Shown in pieces: positions 36,128 to 45,273 of a stretch of DNA of 64,000 bases. The notes beneath the pieces were generated by a model, which saw only the letters and a list, made by a program, of their open reading frames with translations, did not search any database and was not told the origin of the DNA. This stretch comes from Massilibacillus massiliensis. GTDB lineage: Bacteria > Bacillota > Negativicutes > FLKF01. The stretch is from positions 3,867,459 through 3,931,458 of the forward strand of contig NZ_LT575483.1 in NCBI RefSeq assembly GCF_900086705.1, given 5' to 3'. The first letter of the stretch is position 1, and each line of letters opens with the position of its first letter. The translations under genes were made by a program, and so were the position numbers.

Positions 36128-37042
36128 TTGCAAAAAAACAGTGAATTTATAGCATCGCTAAATAATATATTACCTAAATCGAGGGTTTTATTAGATGAGC
36201 CCATGAAAAATCATACAACATTTAAAATCGGTGGACCTGCCGATTGTTTGGTTTTACCTTCGACTGTCGAAGAGGTTGTAAATGTTTTTGGATTAATAAA
36301 AAAATATGGAATGCCATTTACTGTGCTTGGCAACGGATCTAATGTACTGGTCTTAGATAACGGAATACGTGGAGTTGTCGTTAAATTTGACGAGAGAATG
36401 TCTTATATGAAGTCTGAGGGAAATAAAATTTTTGTTGGTTCTGGATCACTGTTAAAAGATGTGTGTGTGTTTGCAGCAAGTTTATCTTTAAGCGGTATGG
36501 AATTCGCAATTGGTATACCAGGCAGTATTGGTGGCGCTATTTTTATGAATGCGGGTGCCTATGACGGAGAAATAAGTAATATTGTAACTAAAGTAACGGC
36601 GGTTTCATTAGATGGACAGATTACACACTATAATAAATCAGAGCTTGATTTTGGCTATCGGCATAGTATTTTTCAAAAAAATCACGATGTCATTTGTGAA
36701 GTGGAATTATCTTTAATTCAGGGAGAAAAAACTGTAATTGAAAGAAAAATGTCTGATCTCACGATGCGCCGTGAAAGTAAGCAACCGCTTGAAATGCCGA
36801 GTGCTGGGAGCACTTTTAAACGTCCAGAGGGTTATTTTGCGGGAACTTTAATAGAACAAACAGGCTTAAAAGGGTTTCGTGTTGGTGGTGCACAAATTTC
36901 TAAAAAACATGCCGGTTTTGTTGTGAATGCTGGTGAGGCCACAGCACAAGATGTATTAAATTTAATTCAAGAAGTACAGAAAATGGTTTATGAAAAACAT
37001 GGGGTGAAATTGCATCCAGAAGTTAGAACTATAGGGGAATAA
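36128..37042 (+). CDS. murB: UDP-N-acetylenolpyruvoylglucosamine reductase
   Basis: 304 residues, type I/II MurB flavoenzyme. It reduces UDP-GlcNAc-enolpyruvate to UDP-MurNAc in peptidoglycan synthesis. FAD-binding motifs HTTFKIGGPADCLVLP, LGNGSNVLV and GIPGSIGGAIFMNAGAYDGEI are present, and SAGSTFKRP contains the catalytic serine. The start is a TTG at 36128 with GGAGGAATG about 12 nt upstream; ATGs nearby are out of frame. It ends in a terminator and is not in a dcw cluster. Confidence 0.96.
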   Translation: MQKNSEFIASLNNILPKSRVLLDEPMKNHTTFKIGGPADCLVLPSTVEEVVNVFGLIKKYGMPFTVLGNGSNVLVLDNGIRGVVVKFDERMSYMKSEGNKIFVGSGSLLKDVCVFAASLSLSGMEFAIGIPGSIGGAIFMNAGAYDGEISNIVTKVTAVSLDGQITHYNKSELDFGYRHSIFQKNHDVICEVELSLIQGEKTVIERKMSDLTMRRESKQPLEMPSAGSTFKRPEGYFAGTLIEQTGLKGFRVGGAQISKKHAGFVVNAGEATAQDVLNLIQEVQKMVYEKHGVKLHPEVRTIGE

Positions 37043-37045
37043 TTT

Positions 37046-37085
37046 AAATGGTTATTGCATAGAAAATGCAGTAGCCATTTTTTTA
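37046..37085 (+). terminator. Terminator of murB
   Basis: AAATGGTTATTGCAT-AGAAA-ATGCAGTAGCCATTT followed by TTTTT: 15-bp stem with G-U pairs. Confidence 0.85.
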
Positions 37086-37173
37086 TAAAGGTAGATCGCC
37101 GTTATGTTAGTAAATGACGAATGGAATAATATTATGTTATAATATAGTTGAAATAAAGAAAGGTGGGAATTTT

Positions 37174-38778
37174 ATGAAATTACAGTTTTTGGGCGCTGCA
37201 CAGATTGTGACCGGATCATCTTTTTTAATTGAAGTAGCAGGGAAAAAAATATTGATTGATTGTGGTATGTTCCAGGGATCTAAAAGTGTAAGAGCATTAA
37301 ATTATCAAGACTTTCTTTACGAACCAGTAAGTATAGATTGTGTAATACTCACACATGCACATATAGATCATTGTGGTTTGTTGCCTAAATTATGCAAACA
37401 AGGATTTAAAGGATCTATTTATGCTACAAAAGTTACAAGTGAATTATGTCATATTATGCTTCCTGATAGTGCGCATATTCAAGAATCTGATGCCGAAATT
37501 GCAAATCGTAAGGGAGCACGAGCAGGAAAAAAATATGTGGAACCTATATATACAATAGATGATGCTTTTGCAGCATTACAGCATTTTGTTCCTATTGCGT
37601 ATAATAAGGACTTGCAAATAACGCCGGAAGTTATGGTTCGATTTAGCGATGCCGGACATATTATTGGTTCAGCTATTGTTGAGGTCTTTGTTACAGAAAA
37701 TGATACTACGACTAAGCTTTTGTTTTCCGGTGATTTAGGGCAGCCTAATCAGCCTATCATAAAAGATCCTGCAATAATTCATGGTGCTGATTACGTAATA
37801 ACTGAATCGACTTACGGAAATCGAGTTCATTTACATTATGATAAAGAAGATAAGCTGGCTGAAATTATTCAAGACACTGCAATGCGTGGCGGAAATGTCA
37901 TTATTCCATCTTTTGCTGTTGGACGCACACAGGCATTGTTATTTTATCTGCATAAATTATGGCGGGCGGAAAAGATTCCGGCTATTCCGGTTATTATTGA
38001 TAGCCCATTGGCGATTGCTGCAACACAAATTTTTGCACAAAACACCCAAGAATATGATGAAGAGTCAACAAAGCTTTTAACACACAATGGAAAACTACCA
38101 GAGATGCCTCAACTTGCTTTAGTGAAAACCGCAGAAGAATCTAAAGCTTTGAATAGTATGGAAGGTTCTAAGATTATTATTTCAGCAAGTGGAATGGCAG
38201 ATGCCGGGCGCATTCTTCATCATTTAAAGCACAACCTGTGGCGAGCCGAATCTAGTGTAGTTTTTGTTGGATATCAGGCAGAAGGTAGTATGGGAAGACG
38301 TTTAGTTGAAGGTATTAAACGTGTGAAAATTATGGGAGAAGAAGTACGGGTTAAGGCTGAAATTTATAATCTGGATGGCTTTTCCGCGCATGCTGACCGC
38401 GATCAAATTATGGAATGGTTGGGACATGTGAAAGAGCCTAAACCTGCCAATATATTTTTGGTGCACGGTGAACCGGTGGCATCGCAGCCTTTAGCTGCGT
38501 TTATTCAGCAAAAGTTAGAAATTCCTACGTATATTCCTCGTTATGGTGATATTGCAATTATTGAAGGTCGAAATTGGCATATAGAGAAAGCTGATATTGT
38601 GATTGAGCCAGTTGTAAAAGATCTAGAAGAAATTTTAAGTTTAGCGGAGACAGAATATTTACAAGTGAAAAAACAAATGATAAATGTAGTGCTGCGTGAA
38701 CCAAATAAATTATCTGATATAAAAATAAAAATAGACAAAGTCTTAAAGTATATGAAAAAAATAATGAATAATATTTGA
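37174..38778 (+). CDS. MBL-fold beta-CASP ribonuclease (CPSF-like)
   Basis: 534 residues, cytosolic. A metallo-beta-lactamase domain holds the zinc motif THAHIDHCGLLPKL; GDLGQ and TESTYGNR follow. The beta-CASP insertion (about 185-330) and the RMMBL end with the NLDGFSAHADRD motif and LVHGEP are the layout of CPSF-73-like nucleases/YsiA-type RNases. It probably cleaves RNA; the specific target is unknown. The ATG at 37174 has AAAGGTGGG; the frame is open 20 codons upstream without a site. Alone between two terminators. Confidence 0.9.
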   Translation: MKLQFLGAAQIVTGSSFLIEVAGKKILIDCGMFQGSKSVRALNYQDFLYEPVSIDCVILTHAHIDHCGLLPKLCKQGFKGSIYATKVTSELCHIMLPDSAHIQESDAEIANRKGARAGKKYVEPIYTIDDAFAALQHFVPIAYNKDLQITPEVMVRFSDAGHIIGSAIVEVFVTENDTTTKLLFSGDLGQPNQPIIKDPAIIHGADYVITESTYGNRVHLHYDKEDKLAEIIQDTAMRGGNVIIPSFAVGRTQALLFYLHKLWRAEKIPAIPVIIDSPLAIAATQIFAQNTQEYDEESTKLLTHNGKLPEMPQLALVKTAEESKALNSMEGSKIIISASGMADAGRILHHLKHNLWRAESSVVFVGYQAEGSMGRRLVEGIKRVKIMGEEVRVKAEIYNLDGFSAHADRDQIMEWLGHVKEPKPANIFLVHGEPVASQPLAAFIQQKLEIPTYIPRYGDIAIIEGRNWHIEKADIVIEPVVKDLEEILSLAETEYLQVKKQMINVVLREPNKLSDIKIKIDKVLKYMKKIMNNI

Positions 38779-38795
38779 TTTTTTTGAGATAATAA

Positions 38796-38829
38796 GAGTC
38801 AGCTACGTGATAGAGCTGACTCATTTTTT
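38796..38829 (+). terminator. Terminator of the beta-CASP gene
   Basis: GAGTCAGCT-ACGTGATAG-AGCTGACTC followed by ATTTTTTAA. Confidence 0.85.
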
Positions 38830-38870
38830 AAAAATCATCAAACTCGATTTTTGTCAGAATAAAAAAATAA

Positions 38871-38899
38871 TTGACATTGTTAAATTTGTATAATATGAT
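38871..38899 (+). promoter_or_regulatory. Promoter of typA
   Basis: TTGACA, exactly 17 bp, TATGAT: near-consensus sigma-A promoter. Confidence 0.78.
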
Positions 38900-38921
38900 G
38901 AACTGTATGCAAATTAAAAGA

Positions 38922-38949
38922 AATGCATGAATCATGCATTCTTTTTTTA
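38922..38949 (+). terminator. Hairpin plus T run in the typA leader (possible attenuator)
   Basis: AATGCAT-GAATC-ATGCATT is followed by CTTTTTTTATT, a terminator-like element located between the promoter and the ribosome site. It would stop transcription about 20 nt before the start codon unless bypassed. Confidence 0.6.
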
Positions 38950-38968
38950 TTCTATTAGGAGGCTGATT

Positions 38969-40780
38969 ATGGGTAAAAGAGAAGATATAAGAAATATAGC
39001 AATTATTGCTCACGTTGATCATGGCAAAACTACTCTAGTGGATGCAATGTTAAAGCAAAATGGCGTTTTTCGTGTAAATGAGCAAGTTGCAGAACGTGTA
39101 ATGGATTCTAACGATTTGGAGCGTGAACGCGGAATCACAATCCTATCTAAAAATACAGCAGTTATGTATAATGATATCAAAATTAATATTGTGGATACAC
39201 CTGGGCATGCTGATTTTGGCGGTGAGGTAGAACGTGTTTTAAACATGGTAGACGGTGTATTGTTGTTGGTGGATGCTTTTGAAGGTCCTATGCCGCAAAC
39301 TAAATATGTTCTGCGTAAGGCTTTGGAACAAAAATTGAAGCCGATCGTAGTTATTAATAAAATTGACAGACCTGACCAACGTGTGGATGATGTCTATGAT
39401 GAAGTTTTGGAATTGTTCATGGAATTAGGTGCTGATGATGATCAATTAGACTTTCCTGTAGTTTATGCTGCGGCACGGTCAGGTATTGCCAAATTGCAGA
39501 TGGAAGATGAAAGTGATAATTTGAATCCATTGATGGATCTGCTTATCAAAGAAATTCCGGCGCCGACAGGCGAATTAGAAGGTCCGTTGCAAATTATGGT
39601 AACTACGCTTGATACGGATGAATATGTTGGTCGAGTAGCAATTGGTAGAATTATTCGTGGTAAGGCAAGCTACAATCAAAGCGTTGTAATTATTAATGGT
39701 GATATTGAAACAAAAACTCGTATCGGAAAATTGTTTACATATCAAGGATTGAAACGGGTAGAAGTGAAAGAAGCTGGACTAGGTGATATTGTTGCGATCA
39801 CAGGGCTGGGCGATGTTAGCATTGGTCAGACTATTGCTGATGCTGAAAATCCAGAAGCACTTCCTAGTATAAATATTGATGAGCCTACTTTATCTATGAC
39901 TTTTGCTGTAAACACGAGTCCATTTGCAGGTAGAGAAGGTCAATTTGTGACATCTCGCCATCTACGTGATCGCTTGTTTAAAGAAGTAGAAACGAACGTA
40001 AGTTTACGCGTTGAAGAAACCGATAATGCAGATACTTTTAAAGTTTCTGGCCGTGGTGAATTACATTTATCCATTTTAATTGAAACAATGCGTCGTGAAG
40101 GTTTTGAATTACAAGTTGGTAAACCAGAAGTTATCTATCGTGAGATTAATGGACAACGGTGTGAGCCTTTAGAAGCTTTAACAATCGATGTGCCACAAGA
40201 GTTCATGGGAACGGTAATGGAATCGCTTGGAACTAGAAAAGCTGAACTTGTGAATATGACAGAGTTATCTGGGTATCTGAGAATGGAATTTGTGATTCCT
40301 GCTCGTGGATTGATTGGATTCCGTTCGGAATTTTTGACCAATACAAAGGGGAATGGAATTATGCATCATTTATTCCATGGATATGTTCCTTATAAAGGTG
40401 ATATCCCAGGACGTATTCGTGGTGCCTTAGTTGCCTTTGAGCAAGGTGAAACAACGGGTTATGGCATTTACAGTGTGCAAGATCGCGGAACAATGTTTGT
40501 ATCCCCGAATCAACCTGTATATGAGGGTATGATTATTGGAGAAAATTCTCGTGAAATGGATATGGACGTTAACCCATGTAAGAAAAAACATGTGTCGAAT
40601 ATGCGGACAAGTTCTTCTGATGAGGCAATCCGACTAGTTCCACCTCGTATCCTAAGTCTTGAGCAAGCACTAGAATATATTAACAAAGATGAATTGGTAG
40701 AGGTAACCCCTGGAAGTATTCGTTTACGTAAAGCGGTTTTGGATAGGACGCAACGTGGTCGCGATCGTAAAAATGGCTGA
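38969..40780 (+). CDS. typA: Translational GTPase TypA/BipA
   Basis: 603 residues. A ribosome-associated GTPase of the EF-G type, needed for stress and cold growth and for ribosome assembly in other bacteria. G motifs are intact: [38 protein letters not shown] and NKIDRP. Domains II and III and the BipA-specific C-terminal domain follow ([33 protein letters not shown]). The ATG at 38969 has AGGAGG. An ATG 14 codons upstream falls inside the terminator-like hairpin and lacks a site. A terminator follows. Confidence 0.97.
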   Translation: MGKREDIRNIAIIAHVDHGKTTLVDAMLKQNGVFRVNEQVAERVMDSNDLERERGITILSKNTAVMYNDIKINIVDTPGHADFGGEVERVLNMVDGVLLLVDAFEGPMPQTKYVLRKALEQKLKPIVVINKIDRPDQRVDDVYDEVLELFMELGADDDQLDFPVVYAAARSGIAKLQMEDESDNLNPLMDLLIKEIPAPTGELEGPLQIMVTTLDTDEYVGRVAIGRIIRGKASYNQSVVIINGDIETKTRIGKLFTYQGLKRVEVKEAGLGDIVAITGLGDVSIGQTIADAENPEALPSINIDEPTLSMTFAVNTSPFAGREGQFVTSRHLRDRLFKEVETNVSLRVEETDNADTFKVSGRGELHLSILIETMRREGFELQVGKPEVIYREINGQRCEPLEALTIDVPQEFMGTVMESLGTRKAELVNMTELSGYLRMEFVIPARGLIGFRSEFLTNTKGNGIMHHLFHGYVPYKGDIPGRIRGALVAFEQGETTGYGIYSVQDRGTMFVSPNQPVYEGMIIGENSREMDMDVNPCKKKHVSNMRTSSSDEAIRLVPPRILSLEQALEYINKDELVEVTPGSIRLRKAVLDRTQRGRDRKNG

Positions 40781-40808
40781 TTTTTTCTAAGATAAAGATT
40801 GTATTTTT

Positions 40809-40863
40809 ATTTCCTGCAAGACCATGTTGATTTTTAACATTTGTTTTGCAGGAAATTTTTTAT
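40809..40863 (+). terminator. Terminator of typA
   Basis: ATTTCCTGCAA pairs with TTGCAGGAAAT across a 26-nt loop, followed by TTTTTTATT. Confidence 0.78.
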
Positions 40864-40923
40864 TCTTGTCGAATATGCACAATATTGGATATTGGAGAAT
40901 AATTTGATATGGAGGCAGTTGCT

Positions 40924-41358
40924 ATGTCTAGCCTATTTGATAAATTAACAAATGTTTTGATGCCTGAAGAGGAAGAACCAATAAGAGAAACAGCAGAGAG
41001 AAATTCAACTGAAAAAAGCATTTATGCAGGGCATCAAGATAAAACCGAAAGACCTGTTTTAACTGTACATACAAATCCAGATTTAAAAATTAAAGTTTTT
41101 GTGCCGACGACATTTGATCAAGCAAATTTAATTGCGAATTGTTTGAAAAACAAAGAAGCTGTTGTTGTAAATTATGAACAAGTGGATACCAAAGAACAAC
41201 GACGTTTATGTGATTTTTTAAATGGTGTTTGTTATGTATTGGATGGCGGAGTACAGCGTATTACAAATGTAAGTGTTCTTTATGTACCGGAAAATGTGGA
41301 AATTAGCAAAGAATTGTGCGCTTATACAATGCCGATCTATGAAAAACAAGCAAAATAA
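40924..41358 (+). CDS. sepF: Cell division protein SepF
   Basis: 144 residues. SepF anchors and bundles FtsZ at the division septum. The N-terminal membrane-binding amphipathic helix (SSLFDKLTNVLM), a charged linker, and a C-terminal SepF domain with VFVPTTFDQANLIANCLKNKEAVVVNYEQVD and DFLNGVCYVLDGGVQRI are all present. The start ATG has TATGGAGGCAG in front; an earlier ATG at 40909 overlaps that ribosome site and is rejected. It is a single gene, not in the usual ylm cluster. Confidence 0.96.
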   Translation: MSSLFDKLTNVLMPEEEEPIRETAERNSTEKSIYAGHQDKTERPVLTVHTNPDLKIKVFVPTTFDQANLIANCLKNKEAVVVNYEQVDTKEQRRLCDFLNGVCYVLDGGVQRITNVSVLYVPENVEISKELCAYTMPIYEKQAK

Positions 41359-41373
41359 TGTTAAACATATGAA

Positions 41374-41420
41374 AAAGCCCGAAACTGTTTGATGTAAAGC
41401 AGTTTCGGGTTTGTATTTTT
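41374..41420. terminator. Terminator of sepF
   Basis: AAGCCCGAAACTG and CAGTTTCGGGTTT form a 13-bp stem between two convergent genes. Confidence 0.87.
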
Positions 41421-42324
41421 ACTGTTGATAAAAATGAATTAAATTCTGCATATCAAGAGGAAGGGGGGCACATAATTTAATCCTTTCATTGGTTTTTGGA
41501 TGGTGAAATTCAATTGTATGTGCATGCAAGGCTTGGCGCGTTATAAGGCAGGATCTTGTTCCATACATTTTGTCGCCGATGATGGCATGCCCTAAATGTG
41601 ATAAATGCACACGAATTTGATGCGTTCTTCCTGTATCAAGATTCAATTCTAGCAAGGCGCAATTTTCATTGTAGATCTGTAGCGTTTTATAATGCGTAAT
41701 GGCTGCATCGCCGTTAGCATTCACAATCCTTTGGTTCGGTTTTGTTGGATGTTTTGCAATAGCCTGCTGAATTGTACCTGCATGAGGTTCTAAATTTCCT
41801 TGAATCAGTGCTAGATAGCACCGCTTTAAAGTGCGATCCTTTAATTGTTTTTCTAATTGGGTTTGTGTGTAGCTATTTTTAGCGAATAAAATGCAGCCGG
41901 AAGTATCACGGTCTAAGCGGTGGAGTGGACGAATTGTGGTTAGAACATTTTTTGACTGAAAATAATACGCTAAAAAATTTGCAAGGGTATGATTTTGTGT
42001 ATTGCCTGCTGGATGTACGAGTTGAAATGCTGGTTTATTTAGTATAATAACGTCAGGATCTTCATAAAGTATTTCTATTAATCCGTTTTCAGGAGCAACA
42101 CCATAATCTGTGTCCTTTGGCATTACTACACAAAGTGTATCATTTATTTTTAAAATATAGTTTAAAAAGGTTACTTTATTATGGATTAAAATTCCTTTTG
42201 CATGTGTTACCTTTTGTATATTACGGCTTGAAAGATGAAGAACTTCTTTTAAATATTTTTCTACAGTAAAACCAGCATGATCCTTTATAATATTATATTT
42301 TTCAAATTGATTTTGTTTAAGCAT
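41419..42324 (-). CDS. RluA-family RNA pseudouridine synthase (second copy)
   Basis: 301 residues. HRLDRDTSGCILFAKN has the catalytic aspartate at about residue 138, and GRTHQIRVHLSHLGHAIIGDKMYG completes the active site. It is related to, but clearly different from, the gene at 6210-7085; the two probably modify different sites. The N-terminal 70 residues again look S4-like. An ATG at 42324 is used; only a weak ribosome site (CGAGGTC) precedes it. Convergent with sepF. Confidence 0.92.
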   Translation of the reverse strand: MLKQNQFEKYNIIKDHAGFTVEKYLKEVLHLSSRNIQKVTHAKGILIHNKVTFLNYILKINDTLCVVMPKDTDYGVAPENGLIEILYEDPDVIILNKPAFQLVHPAGNTQNHTLANFLAYYFQSKNVLTTIRPLHRLDRDTSGCILFAKNSYTQTQLEKQLKDRTLKRCYLALIQGNLEPHAGTIQQAIAKHPTKPNQRIVNANGDAAITHYKTLQIYNENCALLELNLDTGRTHQIRVHLSHLGHAIIGDKMYGTRSCLITRQALHAHTIEFHHPKTNERIKLCAPLPLDMQNLIHFYQQ

Positions 42325-42450
42325 GTTTGACCTCGCTTGATTGTAATATATAACAAGTATTATAACAAGAATAAGAGGGGTTTAATAGACGAATATTTGG
42401 ATTCCGTAATATGATGAGAGAATAAAATTAAGATAAGTGAGGTAAAACAG

Positions 42451-43920
42451 ATGGAAAATCTGACGAGAGAACAGGAAATTTTAAATAAAATAATTACAGA
42501 ATTTGAAGCTTTGGCGAGTATACCGCGAAAATCTGGACATGAAAAAAAAGTTAGCGATTATTTATTGGAGAAGGCAAAAAAACTTAATTTAAAAGTCGTT
42601 CAAGATGAAGTAAATAATATTATTATTGATAAACCAGCGACGGCTGGTTATGAAGACATTCCAGTAACAATTTTACAATGTCATATGGATATGGTTTGTG
42701 TCTCAATTGAAGGGAAGCAATATAATCCGATTACAGATTCAATTCGAGTGATAAATGATGGTAAGTGCTTAAGCGCTGAAGGGACAAGCCTTGGTGCAGA
42801 TGATGGAATTGGTGTGGCAGTAGCGATGTATATTTTACAGGACAAAGATATTGCGCATGGACCACTTCGTGTCATTATCACAGTAGATGAAGAAAATGGG
42901 ATGACAGGCGCTAAAGCATTAGATAAAAAATATTTAAATGCTGGTTATCTAATAAATTGTGATTCTGAAGATGTTGATATTGTTACGATTAGTAGTGCGG
43001 GGAGTATTAATGTAGATTTAAAACGTACACCAAGTTGGCATGAACCTAAAAATACCGCCGCTTATAAATTTTCTGTAAGAGGTTTATTAGGTGGACATTC
43101 TGGTATGGAAATTAATAAGGGGCGTGCCAATGCGCTTCGGATCTTGGCACTTGCAATTCATACAATGGAAGAGGCAGAAATTAATTTTGAATTGGCTGAT
43201 TTTCATGGCGGAACGGCAAGAAATGCAATTCCTGCTGATGCATATAGTACAATCATCATTAAAGATCTAGATATTTATAAGATGAATAATGTGGTTGCGA
43301 AAATGAATGCTTACATCAATACGACATTTGGTCAAGTAGAAAAAGGATATTATTTAGAATTTATGCCAACTTCAATGCCAGAAACTGTGCTATCCGAGTC
43401 AGATTGTAGAGCACTCATTGATTTTGTCTGTTTTGTAAAAAATGATGTGCTTGCAATGTCAAAAGAAGTTAATGGATTGGTAGAAACATCTTCAAATTTA
43501 GGTGTGGTTAGAATTAAGAAAGAAGAGATGAAACTGACTGTATATCCGCGTAGTTCAGTAGACGAGCAACTTGATGATTTTCAGCAGGAGCTTGAAACAT
43601 TGGCAAAACGTTATAGCTTTGAAATAGAGTTCTCTGGTAAAGCTCCAGGATGGCCAGTAAATGTTCAAAGTAAATTAGCGCCTCTTATAAAACAAATTTT
43701 TGAAGAACAGAATAAAAAACCAATGCAAGCGGAGTCTATTCATGCAGGTCTTGAATGCAGTTGGTTTTATGAAAAAAACCCTCAATTGGATATAATCTCA
43801 ATTGGACCTACTGTTACAGGCGTGCATAGTTATCATGAAAGGTTGCATTTAGATACTGTTGTACCGCATGTTCATTTAATCATAGAGACATTAAAACAAC
43901 TGAGAAATTTTAGTAACTAA
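42451..43920 (+). CDS. pepD: Aminoacyl-histidine dipeptidase (PepD, M20 family)
   Basis: 489 residues. A cytosolic zinc dipeptidase that cleaves Xaa-His dipeptides and recycles peptides. Metal ligands lie in LQCHMDMV, GADDGIG (bridging Asp) and VDEENGMTGA (catalytic Glu). GGHSGMEINKGRANALR is the dimerisation-domain signature; SIHAGLECSWFYEKNP and GVHSYHERLHLD complete the site. ATG with GTGAGGTAA in front. Alone; convergent with the aminotransferase operon across a shared terminator. Confidence 0.95.
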   Translation: MENLTREQEILNKIITEFEALASIPRKSGHEKKVSDYLLEKAKKLNLKVVQDEVNNIIIDKPATAGYEDIPVTILQCHMDMVCVSIEGKQYNPITDSIRVINDGKCLSAEGTSLGADDGIGVAVAMYILQDKDIAHGPLRVIITVDEENGMTGAKALDKKYLNAGYLINCDSEDVDIVTISSAGSINVDLKRTPSWHEPKNTAAYKFSVRGLLGGHSGMEINKGRANALRILALAIHTMEEAEINFELADFHGGTARNAIPADAYSTIIIKDLDIYKMNNVVAKMNAYINTTFGQVEKGYYLEFMPTSMPETVLSESDCRALIDFVCFVKNDVLAMSKEVNGLVETSSNLGVVRIKKEEMKLTVYPRSSVDEQLDDFQQELETLAKRYSFEIEFSGKAPGWPVNVQSKLAPLIKQIFEEQNKKPMQAESIHAGLECSWFYEKNPQLDIISIGPTVTGVHSYHERLHLDTVVPHVHLIIETLKQLRNFSN

Positions 43921-43962
43921 AAAAGGAACTGGGTGCAAAGTTTTGCATCCAGTTCCTTTTTA
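43921..43962. terminator. Bidirectional terminator between pepD and the aminotransferase operon
   Basis: AAAAGGAACTGG-GTGCAAAGTTTTGCAT-CCAGTTCCTTTT, immediately after the stops of both convergent genes. Confidence 0.9.
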
Positions 43963-45255
43963 CTACCATTTTAATTTAGAAAGAACATCGTCTAAAGAAT
44001 TCAACATGGTATCAACATTTTGTTTTGTTATAATGAGTGGTGGCTGAAAGGCAAGAACGTTTCTATCAATGCCATTTTTACCGATGACGAAACCACGATT
44101 TTTCATTTCTTCAATGATAAAGTCTACTTCTTTACCTGCAGGTGTTTTATCGGAATGAACGATTTCTGCACCAAGCATTAAACCTAATCCTCTAATATCG
44201 CCGATACATGGATATTTTTCCTGTAATGTGGTTAAGCCAGCTCTCAATTGCGCTCCACGTTCTAACGCTTTTTGCGCTAGTTCGTTTTCTTGCATGTAGC
44301 TTAGTGTTGCAAGTGCAGCGGTAGAAGATACCGGATTGCCGCCAAGCGTTGAAGCTCCCGGACGTGTATAAGTATCAGCAATTTTTGCCGTTGCAATAAA
44401 CGCGCTAATTGGCGTACCATTACCGAGTGCTTTTGCTACAGTCATGATATCTGGTACAACATCAAAGTTTTCAATAGCGAACATTTTTCCTGTTCGGCAA
44501 AAACCTGTTTGTACTTCATCAATTACCAATAGAATATCGTATTGGTTCAGAATTTCTTTTACACGTTTGAAATATCCTTTTGGTGGTGTAACAATACCTG
44601 CATTACCTTGAATTGGTTCAGCAAACAATGCAGCAACTTTGCCGGATGTATTTGTTTTAATCACATCTTCAATGGCATTCGCGCAAGCCAGATCGCATGT
44701 AGGATATTTTTTATCAAGTGGACAACGATAGCAATATGGGTTTGGTGCGAAACTGACGCCGCCGACAGGATTTGGATCAGTGCGCCACATACTTATACCA
44801 GTCATGCTCATTGTTAATTTCGTACGTCCATGTAATCCGTTTCTCAAACAAATCAATTCACTGTTACCAGTATAAATTGAAGCGAGCAGTGCAGCACCTT
44901 CATTTGCCTCAGTACCTGTAGAACAGAAAAAAGACTTTTGCAGGTCACCGGGCGTGATTTTTGCTAATTCTTCTGCTAAGTTAACAAAGTTCTCGGTTAA
45001 ATAAGTATTGCAAACATGTTGTAGCGTTGTTACCTGTTGGCATATTTTATCTGTAATTTCCGGATTACAATGCCCACAATTGATAACAGAAACACCCGCA
45101 AAAAAATCTAGGTATTCTTTACCGGTAGAGTCGTATAAATATTGCATAGAAGCACGTGTAATCTGCATAGGTTCTTGATAGAAATGCCCAAGGCAAGGCA
45201 TGATATATGATTTTTTCTTCTCAAGAATTTTTTCTGGTCCAATATAACTTTTCAT
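43963..45255 (-). CDS. Class III PLP aminotransferase
   Basis: 430 residues. It starts with a family glyoxylate/ornithine-type N-terminus (GHFYQEPMQITRASMQYLYDS). PLP contacts are ILLVIDEVQTGFCRTGK and the lysine in TVAKALGNGTPISAF. The insert CYRCPLDKKYPTCDLACANAIED, with four cysteines, is typical of a subgroup annotated as aspartate aminotransferase-family or alanine-glyoxylate/putrescine-type enzymes. Substrate unknown; 4-aminobutyrate or ornithine-type donors are possible. It is the last gene of a three-gene operon (U32 gene 18 nt upstream). Confidence 0.88.
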   Translation of the reverse strand: MKSYIGPEKILEKKKSYIMPCLGHFYQEPMQITRASMQYLYDSTGKEYLDFFAGVSVINCGHCNPEITDKICQQVTTLQHVCNTYLTENFVNLAEELAKITPGDLQKSFFCSTGTEANEGAALLASIYTGNSELICLRNGLHGRTKLTMSMTGISMWRTDPNPVGGVSFAPNPYCYRCPLDKKYPTCDLACANAIEDVIKTNTSGKVAALFAEPIQGNAGIVTPPKGYFKRVKEILNQYDILLVIDEVQTGFCRTGKMFAIENFDVVPDIMTVAKALGNGTPISAFIATAKIADTYTRPGASTLGGNPVSSTAALATLSYMQENELAQKALERGAQLRAGLTTLQEKYPCIGDIRGLGLMLGAEIVHSDKTPAGKEVDFIIEEMKNRGFVIGKNGIDRNVLAFQPPLIITKQNVDTMLNSLDDVLSKLKW

Positions 45256-45273
45256 AGTATTTTTAGCTCCTTT

